Shown: positions 16,196 to 26,152, counted from the first letter of the stretch. The stretch: DNA of 48,092 nt from Xinfangfangia pollutisoli (GCF_020179405.1 NZ_JAICBZ010000024.1:1-48092), one strand, 5' to 3'. A program made the numbers and translations. The notes: generated by a model from the sequence alone, not told the origin.

Positions 16196-16810
16196 ATGAT
16201 CGCGCCCTCCGGCTGGGCCGCTTTCGCGGCGCTGGGCCTGTATCTGGCGCTGTTCGCGCTGGGCACTCTGCGGCTGAGGGCGGCGGGGCAGCGGGTCTGG
16301 CTGTTTCCCGGCGCCAAAGGGGCCGACCGGCTGGCGGCGCTGGGCTTTCGCGCGGGCTTTGCACTGGCGGTCCTGGGCCCGCTTCTGTGGCGGGCGGTCC
16401 CCGCGCTGCACAGGGCCGATCCGCTGTGGCGCGACCTGCCGCAAACCGGGCTTGGCGCAGTTCTGGCGGCGCTGCTGGCCTGGGCCGGGGCGGGGCTGGC
16501 GCTGGTGGCGCAATCGGGCATGGGGGCCTCATGGCGGGTCGGCGTGGCGCAGGGTGCTGCGGGGCAATTGGTGACGGGCGGGCTGTTTTCGCTGTCGCGC
16601 AACCCCACCTTCCTGGGCCAGGTGCTGCTGCTGCTCGGTCTGGCGCTGGCCTTGCCCGCGCTGCCGACCCTGATTGCCCTGCTGCTGGTTCTGGCCGCGG
16701 CAAGCCTGCAGATCCGCAGCGAAGAGCGGCTGATGCTGGCCGCGCATGGCCCCGCCTATGCCGCCTATCAGCGCCGGGTGCCGCGCTGGATCGGTCTGCC
16801 GCGCCGGTAG
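16196..16810 (+). CDS. Membrane methyltransferase-like protein (ICMT/PEMT family)
   Basis: This 204-residue protein is mostly hydrophobic, with about five membrane segments. Its C-terminal half has FSLSRNPTFLGQVLLLLG and then SEERLMLAAHGPAYAAYQRRVPRW, the RNP...E..L...G..Y..Y..RV.R pattern of bacterial isoprenylcysteine carboxyl methyltransferase-like and phospholipid methyltransferase-like proteins. It starts one base after the zntA stop and so should be co-expressed with the metal pump. Such genes often sit beside metal exporters, but the substrate is not known. Confidence 0.75.
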   Translation: MIAPSGWAAFAALGLYLALFALGTLRLRAAGQRVWLFPGAKGADRLAALGFRAGFALAVLGPLLWRAVPALHRADPLWRDLPQTGLGAVLAALLAWAGAGLALVAQSGMGASWRVGVAQGAAGQLVTGGLFSLSRNPTFLGQVLLLLGLALALPALPTLIALLLVLAAASLQIRSEERLMLAAHGPAYAAYQRRVPRWIGLPRR

Positions 16811-16830
16811 GCCAAGGCCGCCGGGGCCGC

Positions 16831-17922
16831 TTAGCCCGCGCCGTCGCGAAACAGCGCCGCCAGCCGCGCGCGGTCGATCGCCCGGCAGATGCCGCCCTCG
16901 GGCTTGACGGTGGGCACATCCTCGCCCGCGACAAGCGCATTCACCACCGCCTCTTCCACCGCCTCGACCGCGGCCAGATAGACCGGGTCGATATGGTCGG
17001 GCGCCAGCTCGTCGATCCGGCGCAGCAGGGCGGTCTGTGGCAGCTCTTGCGGATTGGCGGTCGAGAAGGCCAGGAAGATATCGCCCGAACTGTTGCCGCC
17101 CGGCGTGCCGCCGCGGCCGATGCCGATCGCCGCCCGTCGCGCCAGGCCCTGCAGCGACAGCGGCGACAGCGGCGCGTCGGTGGCCAGGATCACGATGATC
17201 GAGCCGGTCTCGCGCTTGATCAGCCGGCCCTCGGGCATCAGCTGCCCGACCGGCCGGCCCAGGATCGTCAGCCAGGGCCGGATGCCGTGATTGGCCTGAA
17301 CCAGCGCGCCGACCGTATAGCCGGCCCCCAGATCGACCCGGCGCGAGGCGGTGCCGGTGCCGCCCTTGAACTCATAGGCGATCATCCCGTTGCCGCCGCC
17401 GGTCGAGCCTTCGGCGACCGGGCCCGGCCGGGCCGCGGCCAGGGCCGCCAGCGCATGATCGGGGGTCACCGCCAGCCGGGTGATGTCGTTCAGCACCCCG
17501 TCATAGGTTTCGGCCACGACCGGCATCGCCCAGGCGTGGCGGTCGCGGAAATGGCTGGCATAGGTGTCGATCATCCAGCGCACGGCGCCGCTGTGGCAGG
17601 CGCCGATGGCATGGGTGTTGCTGATCAGGATCGGGCCCAGGACATGCCCGGCATGGTCGATCCAATGCGTGCCCGTCATCTCGCCATTGCCGTTCAGCGC
17701 GGCATGGCCGGCCCAGACCGGGCGGGGGCGCGGGTCGTGGCCGCGGGGCAGCACCGCCGTCACACCGCTGCGCAGCCTTTGCGCCGGATCGGTCAGGGTG
17801 CAGAAGCCGACCTCGACGCCTTCGACATCGGTGATGGCGTTCAGGGGCCCGGGCGTGCCCGGAAAGGGCAGGCCCAGATCGCGGGCGCGGGGCGGCGGGG
17901 GCGTGGCAAAGCCGGCGGGCAT
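16831..17922 (-). CDS. P1-family peptidase (DmpA/BapA-like aminopeptidase)
   Basis: The 363-residue protein belongs to the self-cleaving Ntn-hydrolase-like L-aminopeptidase/D-esterase family. The nucleophile motif PGGNSSGDIFLAF is present; in DmpA the chain is cut just before a Ser in this motif to free the catalytic N terminus. Other conserved parts are ITDVEGVEVGF near the start, SGVTAVLPRG, GNGEMTGTHWI and STGGGNGMIAYEFKGGTG. It follows the kynureninase gene by 19 bases on the same strand and is probably in the same transcript. Substrates could be small peptides or beta-amino-acid amides; the context does not say which. Confidence 0.9.
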   Translation of the reverse strand: MPAGFATPPPPRARDLGLPFPGTPGPLNAITDVEGVEVGFCTLTDPAQRLRSGVTAVLPRGHDPRPRPVWAGHAALNGNGEMTGTHWIDHAGHVLGPILISNTHAIGACHSGAVRWMIDTYASHFRDRHAWAMPVVAETYDGVLNDITRLAVTPDHALAALAAARPGPVAEGSTGGGNGMIAYEFKGGTGTASRRVDLGAGYTVGALVQANHGIRPWLTILGRPVGQLMPEGRLIKRETGSIIVILATDAPLSPLSLQGLARRAAIGIGRGGTPGGNSSGDIFLAFSTANPQELPQTALLRRIDELAPDHIDPVYLAAVEAVEEAVVNALVAGEDVPTVKPEGGICRAIDRARLAALFRDGAG

Positions 17923-17941
17923 CCAGGATCTCGGGCTGCGG

Positions 17942-19132
17942 TCAGGTCACCCGCGACCTTACCTGATATTTCGGATCGCGCCAGATTTCGCTGCCGATCA
18001 CCTCGGCGATCAGCGCCGCGGCGCGGTCGATATCGGCGGCGTCCAGATACAGCGGCGTGATGCCGAAACGCATGATGTCGGGGGCACGGAAATCGCCGAT
18101 CACCCCGCGGTCGATCAGCGCCTGAATGGCGGCATAGCCCTGCGGGAAGGCGAAAGACACTTGCGAGCCGCGCTGGGCCGGGTCGCGGGGCGAGACCAGG
18201 CGCAGGGCAGGGCATTGCGCCTCGACCGCGGCGATGAAACGTTCGGACAGCGCGATCGAGGCGGCGCGCAGATCGGCCATGGAAACGCCCTGCCAGACGT
18301 CCAGCGCCCGGTCCAGCACCGCCAGCTGCAGGATCGGCGGCGTGCCGACGCGCAGCCTTTCGGCGCCCTGTGCCGGGCGATAGGCCAGCTCCATCGCGAA
18401 GGGCGCATCATGGCCCATCCAGCCGGCCAGGGCCGGGCGCAGATCCGCGATCAGATCGGGGCGGGCATAGATGAAGGCCGGCGCGCCCGGCCCGCCGTTC
18501 AGGAACTTGTAGCTGCAGCCCACCGCGAATTCGGCCTGGCAGGCGGTCAGGTCGACCGGCACCGCCCCGGCGCTATGGGCCAGATCCCAGATCATCACCG
18601 CGCCGGCCCGATGCGCGGCAGCGGTGATCGCGGCCATGTCATGCATCCGCCCGCTGCGGAAATCGACCTGGGTCAGCAAGACCGCCGCCACATCGGGGCC
18701 GAGCGCGTCCTGCACCTGGTCGGGATCGACAAGCCGCAACTCATGCCCCTTTCCCAGCGTGTCGATCAGACCCTGCGCCATGTACAGGTCGGCCGGGAAA
18801 TTGCCGCGGTCCGACAGCACGACGCGCCGGTCGGGGCGCAGCGCCAGCGCCGCCGCCAGCGCCTGATAGACCTTGATCGACAGCGTATCGCCCGTTGCGA
18901 CCGAGCCTTCGGGCGCCCCGATCAGCCCGCCGATCCGGTCGCCCACCTGGCGCGGCAGACTGATCCAGCCGGCCGAATTCCAGGCCCGGATCAGCTCTTG
19001 CCCCCATTGCGCGCCGATCACCTCGGCCGCGCGTTCGGCCGCGCCGCGCGGCAGCGGGCCCAGCGAGTTGCCGTCCAGATAGATCACGCCCTCGGGCAGG
19101 TCGAACAATGGCTTCAGCGGCAGATCGGTCAT
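17942..19132 (-). CDS. kynU: Kynureninase
   Basis: Kynureninase cleaves kynurenine (or 3-hydroxykynurenine) to anthranilate (or 3-hydroxyanthranilate) and alanine, using PLP. The 396-residue protein shows IYLDGNSLGPLPRG at residues 17-30, QVDFRSGRMHD, the PLP-contacting IWDLAHSAGA (Asp183, His186) and the PLP-binding Lys209 in CSYKFLNGGPGAP. I chose the ATG at 19132 because GGGGGAG lies a few bases upstream of it and the family starts here; a GTG at 19156 would swallow that site. No other kyn gene is in the window. Confidence 0.95.
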   Translation of the reverse strand: MTDLPLKPLFDLPEGVIYLDGNSLGPLPRGAAERAAEVIGAQWGQELIRAWNSAGWISLPRQVGDRIGGLIGAPEGSVATGDTLSIKVYQALAAALALRPDRRVVLSDRGNFPADLYMAQGLIDTLGKGHELRLVDPDQVQDALGPDVAAVLLTQVDFRSGRMHDMAAITAAAHRAGAVMIWDLAHSAGAVPVDLTACQAEFAVGCSYKFLNGGPGAPAFIYARPDLIADLRPALAGWMGHDAPFAMELAYRPAQGAERLRVGTPPILQLAVLDRALDVWQGVSMADLRAASIALSERFIAAVEAQCPALRLVSPRDPAQRGSQVSFAFPQGYAAIQALIDRGVIGDFRAPDIMRFGITPLYLDAADIDRAAALIAEVIGSEIWRDPKYQVRSRVT

Positions 19133-19210
19133 TCCACAGGCTCCCCCTCGCGGCACAGGGCCGCTGCATCAGTCCTAGCCGCCCGGCGGGGCCCGGCTCA
19201 AGTGCCCGCG

Positions 19211-19238
19211 TCAGGCCCCGTCTTTCAGGCCCCGTCTT
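19211..19238. repeat. 14-bp tandem duplication after the cfa stop
   Basis: TCAGGCCCCGTCTT occurs twice head to tail at 19211-19224 and 19225-19238, and a third TCAGGC begins at 19239 where the cfa stop codon lies. It appears to be a recent slippage duplication of the gene's end and puts extra in-line TGA codons after the stop. Confidence 0.7.
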
Positions 19239-20480
19239 TCAGGCTGGCTCGCCCGGGCCAAAGCGCGGCACCGGATCGGCATCGGGATACAGATAGTCGC
19301 GCGTGCGGGGCGCGGCATAGCGGCCACGGCCCAGCTGGACCTGGAACAACAGGTTGTAGCGTTCGGAAAACACCAGCTCTGCCGCGGTCAGATAGTAGCG
19401 CCACATCCGCACGAAGCCTTCATCGAACATCTCGCGCACGCGGGGCAGGTTCGCCTCGAAGCGTTGCTGCCAATGCCGCACCGTGCGTTCGTAATGCCCG
19501 CGCCAGACCTCGACATCGCAGCTGTAAAGCCCCGACTTTTCCACCGCCGCCAGCACTTCGGACAAAGCGGGCGTATAGGCGCCGGGGAAGATGTATTTCA
19601 TGAAGAAGGGCGAAGACACGCCCGGCGGCGTCGCCCGGCCGATGAAATGGATCAGCGCCAGCCCGTCTTCGGTCAGGTTGTCATGCAACTTGCGGAAATA
19701 GGTGCGGTATTGCGGCGCGCCCACATGTTCCAGCATGCCGACCGAGACGATGCGGTCGAAGGGTTCGGCCACTTCGCGATAATCGCAAAGCCGGATCTCG
19801 ACCTGGTCGGACACGCCATTTTCAGCCGCGAAGGCCTCGGCCGCGGCCTTCTGCTCGGCCGACAGGGTGATCCCGGTGACATGGACGCCCCAATCCTTGG
19901 CCAGCGTGACCGCAAGCCCGCCCCAGCCGCAGCCGATATCCATCACCCGCATGCCGGGCCGCAGCAGCAGCTTGCGCGCGATATGGGCCTTTTTCTTTTC
20001 CTGCGCTTCCTCCAGCGTCTCGTCGCCTTTCGGGAAATAGCCGCAGGTATATTGCCGCCCCGGCTCCATGAAGAGCCCGTAGAATTCGGCCGGAATGTCG
20101 TAATGCGCGGCGACATTGCGGCGCGAGACATGGATCGGGCTGCGCTGCACCGCCCGGCGCCAGACCAGGCGCAAGCCTTCGACCAGCCGATGCGCCAGCG
20201 GGAAATCGCCGGCCTGCTCGTTCAGGATCGCCAGCCGGATCAGGCTGCGCAGATCCTCGGCCGGGACCGAGATCAGCCCCTCCATATAGCATTCGCCCAA
20301 GCCGAGATCAGGATTCTTCAGGATGCGGCCAAAGGCGCGCGCATCATGCACGACCAGCGCGGCGCGCGGTTCGCCCCCAGGGCCGAAGCGGCGGGTCGTG
20401 CCGTCAGGCAGGGTCAGGGTCAGCTCTCCGACCCGCAGCATCCGGGTCAGGAAGCCCAGGAACAGCCGTTCGGCGATCAT
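19239..20480 (-). CDS. cfa: Cyclopropane-fatty-acyl-phospholipid synthase family protein
   Basis: The enzyme adds a methylene group from S-adenosylmethionine to double bonds in membrane phospholipid acyl chains. The 413-residue protein has the N-terminal lipid-binding-like domain (to about residue 110), the conserved NVAAHYDIPAEFY and the active-site-type Cys146 in YTCGYFPKGDETLEEAQ. The SAM-binding VMDIGCGWGG lies at 179-188 and the C-terminal HYERTVRHW is typical. The ATG at 20480 overlaps the stop of the upstream membrane-protein gene (ATGA). A distant relative acting on other lipids cannot be excluded. Confidence 0.9.
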   Translation of the reverse strand: MIAERLFLGFLTRMLRVGELTLTLPDGTTRRFGPGGEPRAALVVHDARAFGRILKNPDLGLGECYMEGLISVPAEDLRSLIRLAILNEQAGDFPLAHRLVEGLRLVWRRAVQRSPIHVSRRNVAAHYDIPAEFYGLFMEPGRQYTCGYFPKGDETLEEAQEKKKAHIARKLLLRPGMRVMDIGCGWGGLAVTLAKDWGVHVTGITLSAEQKAAAEAFAAENGVSDQVEIRLCDYREVAEPFDRIVSVGMLEHVGAPQYRTYFRKLHDNLTEDGLALIHFIGRATPPGVSSPFFMKYIFPGAYTPALSEVLAAVEKSGLYSCDVEVWRGHYERTVRHWQQRFEANLPRVREMFDEGFVRMWRYYLTAAELVFSERYNLLFQVQLGRGRYAAPRTRDYLYPDADPVPRFGPGEPA

Positions 20481-21250
20481 GCGGCGCGCGCCCCCGACAG
20501 GCCCGGCCAGATCCGCCACAGCGGCCAGCTTTCGACCTGCAGATAGCGCCGCACCGGCGTCTTGATCGCGATCATCAGGAAGCCGATCGACAACAGGCAC
20601 CAGACGGCGGGAATCTCGTTGGGGTTCGAGGTGGTCAGCCGCGCCAGAACCGGGCCCATCAGCAGATGGTAGATCACCAGCTTCCACGAGCCCAGCAGGA
20701 ACGGGACAAGGAACATCGCGATCGGATAGGTGGGGAAGGCATCGGCGAACAGCCTGTGCCAGGGCCAGCCCTGGCTTGCGGCGGCCATCCCCTCGAACAT
20801 GCCATTCACCGGCACCTGCCAGGCGATATGCCAATTGCCCGTCACCGAACACATCTGCGGCCCGCATAACAGCCGGCCGGGCGTACAAAGCCCCGCCGCC
20901 TCAAGCGGTTGCAATTGCACGATCATCACCGCGGCCGAGATCGAACAGGCGGCAAGGCAGATCGGCCAGGCCAGGCGCCGCACGGCGGCCGGCACGAAAT
21001 ACAGCGCCATCATCGCGCCGAAGAAGGGCTGGAAGGCGATATGCAGATAGCTGAGCAGCGTGGCAAAGCGGTTCGCGCCCAGCCCGCATTGGTCGATCAC
21101 GCTGTAGGTATAGCCCTGCAGCAGTTCCATGCCCGAGAAATACATCAGGGGCAGCCACAGAAGCGGGCTGTCTTTCTTCCAGGCCGCATAGCCGGTTGCC
21201 GCCAGGCCGGCCGCCGCCAGCGCGTATGAGGCTTCGCCACTCCAGCACAT
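20477..21250 (-). CDS. Multi-pass membrane protein, DUF5765-like
   Basis: The 257-residue protein starts MCWSGEASYALAAAGLAATG and has about seven hydrophobic segments. The opening, together with MYFSGMELLQGYTYSVIDQC and LSYLHIAFQPFF, matches a family of bacterial membrane proteins of unknown function (I believe DUF5765). A central loop has several Cys (LCTPGRLLCGPQMCSVTGNWHIAWQ). Its stop overlaps the start of the cfa gene, so the two are translationally coupled and may act together in membrane lipid modification; that link is inference. Confidence 0.7.
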   Translation of the reverse strand: MCWSGEASYALAAAGLAATGYAAWKKDSPLLWLPLMYFSGMELLQGYTYSVIDQCGLGANRFATLLSYLHIAFQPFFGAMMALYFVPAAVRRLAWPICLAACSISAAVMIVQLQPLEAAGLCTPGRLLCGPQMCSVTGNWHIAWQVPVNGMFEGMAAASQGWPWHRLFADAFPTYPIAMFLVPFLLGSWKLVIYHLLMGPVLARLTTSNPNEIPAVWCLLSIGFLMIAIKTPVRRYLQVESWPLWRIWPGLSGARAA

Positions 21251-21327
21251 CGGTCAGCCTCGGGGCGCGGGCGGCAGGTCCTGGCCCGCCGCAAGGGGGC
21301 GCGCAGGCAGGGCAGGTGCGTGCAGGA

Positions 21328-22391
21328 TCATGCAGCGCCGCCCCAGGTCCGGCGCAGGACGGCCTGCCAGTTGCGATGCGCCAGCTTTTGCAGCAGCGGC
21401 CGGTCATAGCCATGCGCCGCCAGCGCCTCGAGCAGCCGGGGCAGGCCCAGCACATCGCCGATCACCTCGGGCGTGGTGCAGCCATCGTAATCCGAGCCGA
21501 AGCCCAGATGATCCTCGCCCAGTTGTTCCAGCAGATGGTCCATGTGGCGCAGCACCGGATCCCAGCCGGTGGCGGCATTCTGCTGGCCATCGGCCCGCAG
21601 GAACGAGGTCGAGAAGTTCAGCCCGACCATGCCCTTCGACTCGCGGATCATGGCCAGCTGCCGGTCGGTCAGGTTGCGCGACGACGGCGTCAGCGCATGG
21701 GCGTTGGAATGGGTGGCAACCAGCGGCGCATCCGACAGGCGGGCGACATCGTCAAAGCCCTTTTCGTTCAGATGGCTGAGGTCGAGCATGATCTTCAGCG
21801 CATTGCATTCGCGCACCAGCCGCTGTCCGGCCTCGGTCAGGCCGGGGCCTGTATCGGGCGAGGAGGGGAAGGCGAAGGGCACGCCATGGCCGAACAGCGT
21901 TGGGCGCGACCAGACCGGGCCCAAGGACCGCAGGCCGGCGGCATGGAACAGATGCAGCGAATCCAGGCTTTCATCGATCGCCTCGGCGCCTTCGAAATGC
22001 AGGATCGCGGCGATGGTGCCGGTGGCGATGCAGGCATCCAGATCATCGGCCGAGCGCACGATCTTCAAGGCGCCCTTGGCTGCGCGTTCCATCCAGTACA
22101 GATGCCCGACCGCCTGCATCGCCGGGCCGATGGCGGCCGGGAAGGGGATTGGGTCGGGCAGGGGCAGGGCGAAGGGCGGGTGCGCCATCATCGCCATGAA
22201 ATCGGGGCCGTCATCGTCATGCGGCGAGGGCAGGTAGACGGCGAAGAAGCCACCGGCGAAGCCCGCCTGCTGCATCCGCGGCAGATCCAGATGGCCGATG
22301 CCTTCGCCGGTCAGGAAGATCTCTTCGCGCCGGGCCGGGTCCAGCAGCAGGCGCAGAAGGAAGTCGTTATGGCCGTCGAAAACCGGGATCA

Positions 22392-22392
<1 letters not shown>
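21328..22392 (-). CDS. Membrane-dipeptidase family peptidase (M19)
   Basis: This 354-residue zinc peptidase of the renal dipeptidase family hydrolyses dipeptides. It begins MIPVFDGHNDFLLR, with metal ligands His8 and Asp10. Other conserved parts are ILHFEGAEAID (the bridging Glu), MLDLSHLNEKG, ATHSNAHALTPSSRNL and FGSDYDG. The ATG at 22392 shares its A with the stop of the upstream ABC ATPase gene, so translation is coupled. With the ABC importer upstream this makes a peptide-uptake-and-cleavage unit. No signal peptide is seen, so it acts in the cytoplasm. Confidence 0.92.
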
Positions 22393-23147
<755 letters not shown>

Positions 23148-23172
23148 TGCGGGCCCCCCAGCTGCGGGGCAA

Positions 23173-23240
23173 GCGATTTCTTCGAAGAAATCGCAGCGGA
23201 GCCTTTGAAGGCTCCGGACCGGAATTTTCGAAAATTCCGG
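23173..23240. repeat. Three stacked palindromes between the two ABC ATPase genes
   Basis: Three perfect or near-perfect inverted repeats follow each other. 23173-23194 is a 22-base perfect palindrome with half-site GCGATTTCTTC. 23198-23215 is GGAGCCTT-TG-AAGGCTCC. 23219-23240 is a 22-base perfect palindrome with half-site CCGGAATTTTC. As RNA they would form three strong hairpins in the intercistronic region, which could protect or attenuate the mRNA and lower expression of the downstream ATPase. Such a compact set looks like a dispersed intergenic repeat, but I cannot test other loci. Confidence 0.8.
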
Positions 23241-23259
23241 TGAGGCGCGAGGGGCGGGG

Positions 23260-24105
23260 TCATTGCGTGCCCTCCTGCGCCCAGCCGCCCGAGCGGTCCA
23301 GCACCGGCAGGGCGGCGCGGCTGCCGCCGATCCGCGGAAGGCAGTTCAGCAGGCCCTGCGTATAGGGGTGCTGCGCCTGCATCAGCCGGCCGGCGGCGAT
23401 TTCCTCGACGATCTTGCCCTTGTACATCACCAGAACCCGGTCGCAGAACCGCGCCACCAGCCGCAGGTCGTGGCTGATGAAGATCAGCCCCATGCCGCGA
23501 TCGCGCACCAGCCGGTCCAGGATCGACAGCACTTCGGCCTGCACGGTCACGTCCAGCGCCGAGGTGGGTTCGTCGGCGATCAGCAGGTCGGGTTCGGGGA
23601 TCAGCATCATCGCGATCATCACCCGCTGGCCCATGCCGCCCGACAATTCATGCGGATAGGCGGTCAGCACCCGTTCGGGGTTGCGGATCTGCACCGCCTC
23701 AAGCGCGGCCAGCGCCTTGGCGCGGGCATCCGCGCGGCCCAGACCGTCGCGGCGGCGCAGGCCCTCGGTCAGCTGATCGCCGACATTCATCACCGGGTTC
23801 AGCGAATATTTCGGATCCTGCATCACCATGCCGATCCGCTTGCCGCGCAGCGCGCGCATCTCGCGTTCGCCCGCCGTCATCAGGTCGTGCCCGTCAAAGA
23901 CCATCCGGTCGGCCTGGATCCGGCCCGGCGGGCGGATCAGCCGCAAGACCGACCGTCCGGTCATGGTCTTGCCCGAGCCCGATTCGCCCACGATCCCCAG
24001 CCGTTCCCGGCCAAGGCTGAACGACACGCCGCGCACCGCCTCGACCGGGCCGGTCTCGGTGTCGAAGGTGACGCGCAGGTTCTGCACCTCAAGCAGCGGG
24101 CTCAT
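23260..24105 (-). CDS. Peptide-type ABC transporter ATPase (DppD/OppD-like)
   Basis: The 281-residue protein starts MSPLLEVQNLRVTFDTETG at the ATG at 24105, which overlaps the stop of the upstream permease gene (ATGA). It has Walker A GESGSGKTMTGRS, the Q-loop MQDPKYSLNPVMN, signature LSGGMGQRVMIAMML, Walker B LLIADEPTSALD and FISHDLRL. The C-terminal part, with HPYTQGLLNCLPRIGGSR, is the extension typical of DppD/OppD. The signature reads GGMGQR rather than the common GGMRQR, a small change of doubtful effect. Confidence 0.93.
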   Translation of the reverse strand: MSPLLEVQNLRVTFDTETGPVEAVRGVSFSLGRERLGIVGESGSGKTMTGRSVLRLIRPPGRIQADRMVFDGHDLMTAGEREMRALRGKRIGMVMQDPKYSLNPVMNVGDQLTEGLRRRDGLGRADARAKALAALEAVQIRNPERVLTAYPHELSGGMGQRVMIAMMLIPEPDLLIADEPTSALDVTVQAEVLSILDRLVRDRGMGLIFISHDLRLVARFCDRVLVMYKGKIVEEIAAGRLMQAQHPYTQGLLNCLPRIGGSRAALPVLDRSGGWAQEGTQ

Positions 24106-25025
24106 TTCGGGGCACTCCGCGGGTCCAGCACATCGCGCAACCCGTCGCCCAGCAGGTTGAAGCCCAGGGAGACCAGGAAGATCGCCAGGCCCGGCATGGT
24201 CGGGATCCACCATTGTTCGAACAGGAATTTCCGCCCGGCCGAGATCATCTGCCCCCATTCCGGCATCGGCGGCTGCACGCCCAGGCCCAGGAAGCCCAGC
24301 CCGGCGGCGATCAGGATCACCCCGGCCATGTCCAGCGTGACACGGATGATGACCGAAGGCAGGCACATCGGCACGATATGGCCGGCGATGATGCGCAGAT
24401 GGCTGGCGCCCTGCAGGCGGACGGCGGCGATATAGTCGGAATTGCGCACGGTCAGCGTCTCGGCCCGGGCGACGCGGGCATAGGGCGGCCAGGCGGTCAG
24501 CGCGATGGCCAGAACGGCGTTGAAGATGCCGGGGCCCAGAACGGCCACCAGGGCCAGGGCCAGGATCAGCCGCGGGAAGGCCATGAAGATATCGGTCAGC
24601 CGCATCAGCACCGCATCGACCCAGCCGCCGAAATAGCCCGAGACCGTGCCGATCATCAGCCCCAGCACCGGCGCCGTCACCGCGACCAGCGCGATGATAT
24701 ACAGGGTGACGCGGCTGCCCCAGATGATCCGGCTCAGGATGTCGCGGCCGAAATCGTCAGTGCCCAGCAGGAAACCGGGCGTGCCGGGCGGCTGCAGGCG
24801 GCGCGACAGATCCTGCACCACCGGATCATGCGGGGCGATCAGCGGCGCCAGCAGCGCCGTCAGCAGCAAAAGCCCGACGATCGCCAGCCCGAGCATCGCC
24901 AGCCCGTTCCTGCGGATGCGCAGCCAGGCCAGCCAGGCCTGTCCCAGCCGCGCCTGCCGGCGCGAACGCGGGTTCGGATCGGTCAGCCAGCCGCGCCAGC
25001 CCTGTCTTGCGGGAAGGCTGGTCAT
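24102..25025 (-). CDS. Peptide-type ABC transporter permease (DppC-like)
   Basis: The 307-residue inner-membrane protein has about six membrane segments. It has the OppC-type N-terminal extension, then LLGTDDFGRDILSRIIWGSR, the conserved DppC/OppC segment. The cytoplasmic EAA loop reads ARAETLTVRNSDYIAAVRLQGAS in that region and contacts the ATPases. Its start overlaps the stop of the partner permease gene and its stop overlaps the start of the first ATPase gene, so the importer subunits are translationally coupled. Confidence 0.93.
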   Translation of the reverse strand: MTSLPARQGWRGWLTDPNPRSRRQARLGQAWLAWLRIRRNGLAMLGLAIVGLLLLTALLAPLIAPHDPVVQDLSRRLQPPGTPGFLLGTDDFGRDILSRIIWGSRVTLYIIALVAVTAPVLGLMIGTVSGYFGGWVDAVLMRLTDIFMAFPRLILALALVAVLGPGIFNAVLAIALTAWPPYARVARAETLTVRNSDYIAAVRLQGASHLRIIAGHIVPMCLPSVIIRVTLDMAGVILIAAGLGFLGLGVQPPMPEWGQMISAGRKFLFEQWWIPTMPGLAIFLVSLGFNLLGDGLRDVLDPRSAPK

Positions 25026-26101
25026 GCGCGCGCCCTCGGGTCGACCAGCCGGTACAGGATGTCGCTGATCATGTTCAGGGTGACGAAGGCCAGGCCGACC
25101 ACGACCGTGCCGCCCAGAACCGCCGGCATGTCATTGGCGAACAAGGCATCGGTGATGTAGCGGCCCAGGCCCGGCCAGGCAAAGATCGTCTCGGTCAGCA
25201 CCGCGCCCTCCAGCAGATAGGCATAGCTCAAGGCGATGACGGTGATCAGCGGCACCATGACGTTGCGCATCGCATGGACCCAGATCACCCGCCATTCCGG
25301 CATGCCCTTGACGCGGGCGGTGGTGATGTATTCCTGCCCCAGTTCATTCATCATGAAGCTGCGGGTCATCCGGCTGATATAGGCCATCGAGACATAGCCC
25401 AGCAAAGCCGAGGGCAGGATGATGTGGCTGATCGCGTTGCGGAACATGTCCCAGGCGCCGTTCAGCGCCGCGTCGATCAGGATGATGCCGGTATATTGCG
25501 TCATCTGGAACTCGAGCAGCATCTGATAGCTGGCATCCAGCCGCCCCGGCCCCGCCACCCAGTCAAGCTGGCCGTAGAACACCAGAAGCCCCAGGAGCCC
25601 GAGCCAGAAGACCGGCATGGAATAGCCCACAAGCCCGACGATCCGCACGATCTGATCGGCGAAACTGCCGGGCCTTGTCGCGGCCAGAACCCCCGCCGGC
25701 ACGCCCGCTAGAACACCGAACAGCGTGCCCAGCGTGGCCAGTTCCAGCGTGGCGGGGAAATACCTTGCAACCTCTTGCAGAACCGGCTCGCGGGTGCGGA
25801 TCGACACGCCCAGATCGCCCTGCAGCGCATCCCACAGATAGATGCCGTATTGCACATACCAGGGCCGATCCAGGCCGAAATGCTGGCGCGCGGTCTCGAT
25901 CTGCGCCGGCGTCGCGCGTTCGCCGACAATCGACAGGATCGGGTCGATCGGCACGACGCGGGCGATGATGAAGGTCATCGTCAAAAGGCCCAGAAGGGTC
26001 AGCATCAGCGACAGAAGGCTGGTGCCCAGCCCGAACAGGCGACCGCGCCAGGGCGAGGGGCCAGAGAGGGGGACGGGGGCGGGGGAGGAGGTATTTGCCA
26101 T
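25022..26101 (-). CDS. Peptide-type ABC transporter permease (DppB-like)
   Basis: The 359-residue protein has about six membrane segments and the DppB-type opening with a first helix (LLSLMLTLLGLLTMTFII) followed by the PIDPILSIVGERATPAQIE periplasmic segment. The EAA loop contains QEYITTARVKGMPEWRVIW. It is slightly longer than usual because of an N-terminal extension rich in Pro and Ser. It lies 51 bases downstream of the binding-protein gene. Confidence 0.93.
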   Translation of the reverse strand: MANTSSPAPVPLSGPSPWRGRLFGLGTSLLSLMLTLLGLLTMTFIIARVVPIDPILSIVGERATPAQIETARQHFGLDRPWYVQYGIYLWDALQGDLGVSIRTREPVLQEVARYFPATLELATLGTLFGVLAGVPAGVLAATRPGSFADQIVRIVGLVGYSMPVFWLGLLGLLVFYGQLDWVAGPGRLDASYQMLLEFQMTQYTGIILIDAALNGAWDMFRNAISHIILPSALLGYVSMAYISRMTRSFMMNELGQEYITTARVKGMPEWRVIWVHAMRNVMVPLITVIALSYAYLLEGAVLTETIFAWPGLGRYITDALFANDMPAVLGGTVVVGLAFVTLNMISDILYRLVDPRARA

Positions 26102-26152
26102 CGGGAAAGGGACCCGCCCGCCGCAGGCTCTGCGACGGGCGGGCCGCTTCGC

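Noticed and set aside
13858-16608. A 916-codon minus-strand open frame opposite zntA
   Set aside because: It is the low-stop antisense frame of a GC-rich gene; composition (Arg, Gln, Pro, His) is that of shadow frames and zntA has complete motifs on the plus strand.
17564-19603. A 679-codon plus-strand open frame opposite kynU and the DmpA-like gene
   Set aside because: It runs antisense across two well-supported genes and shows no family motifs.
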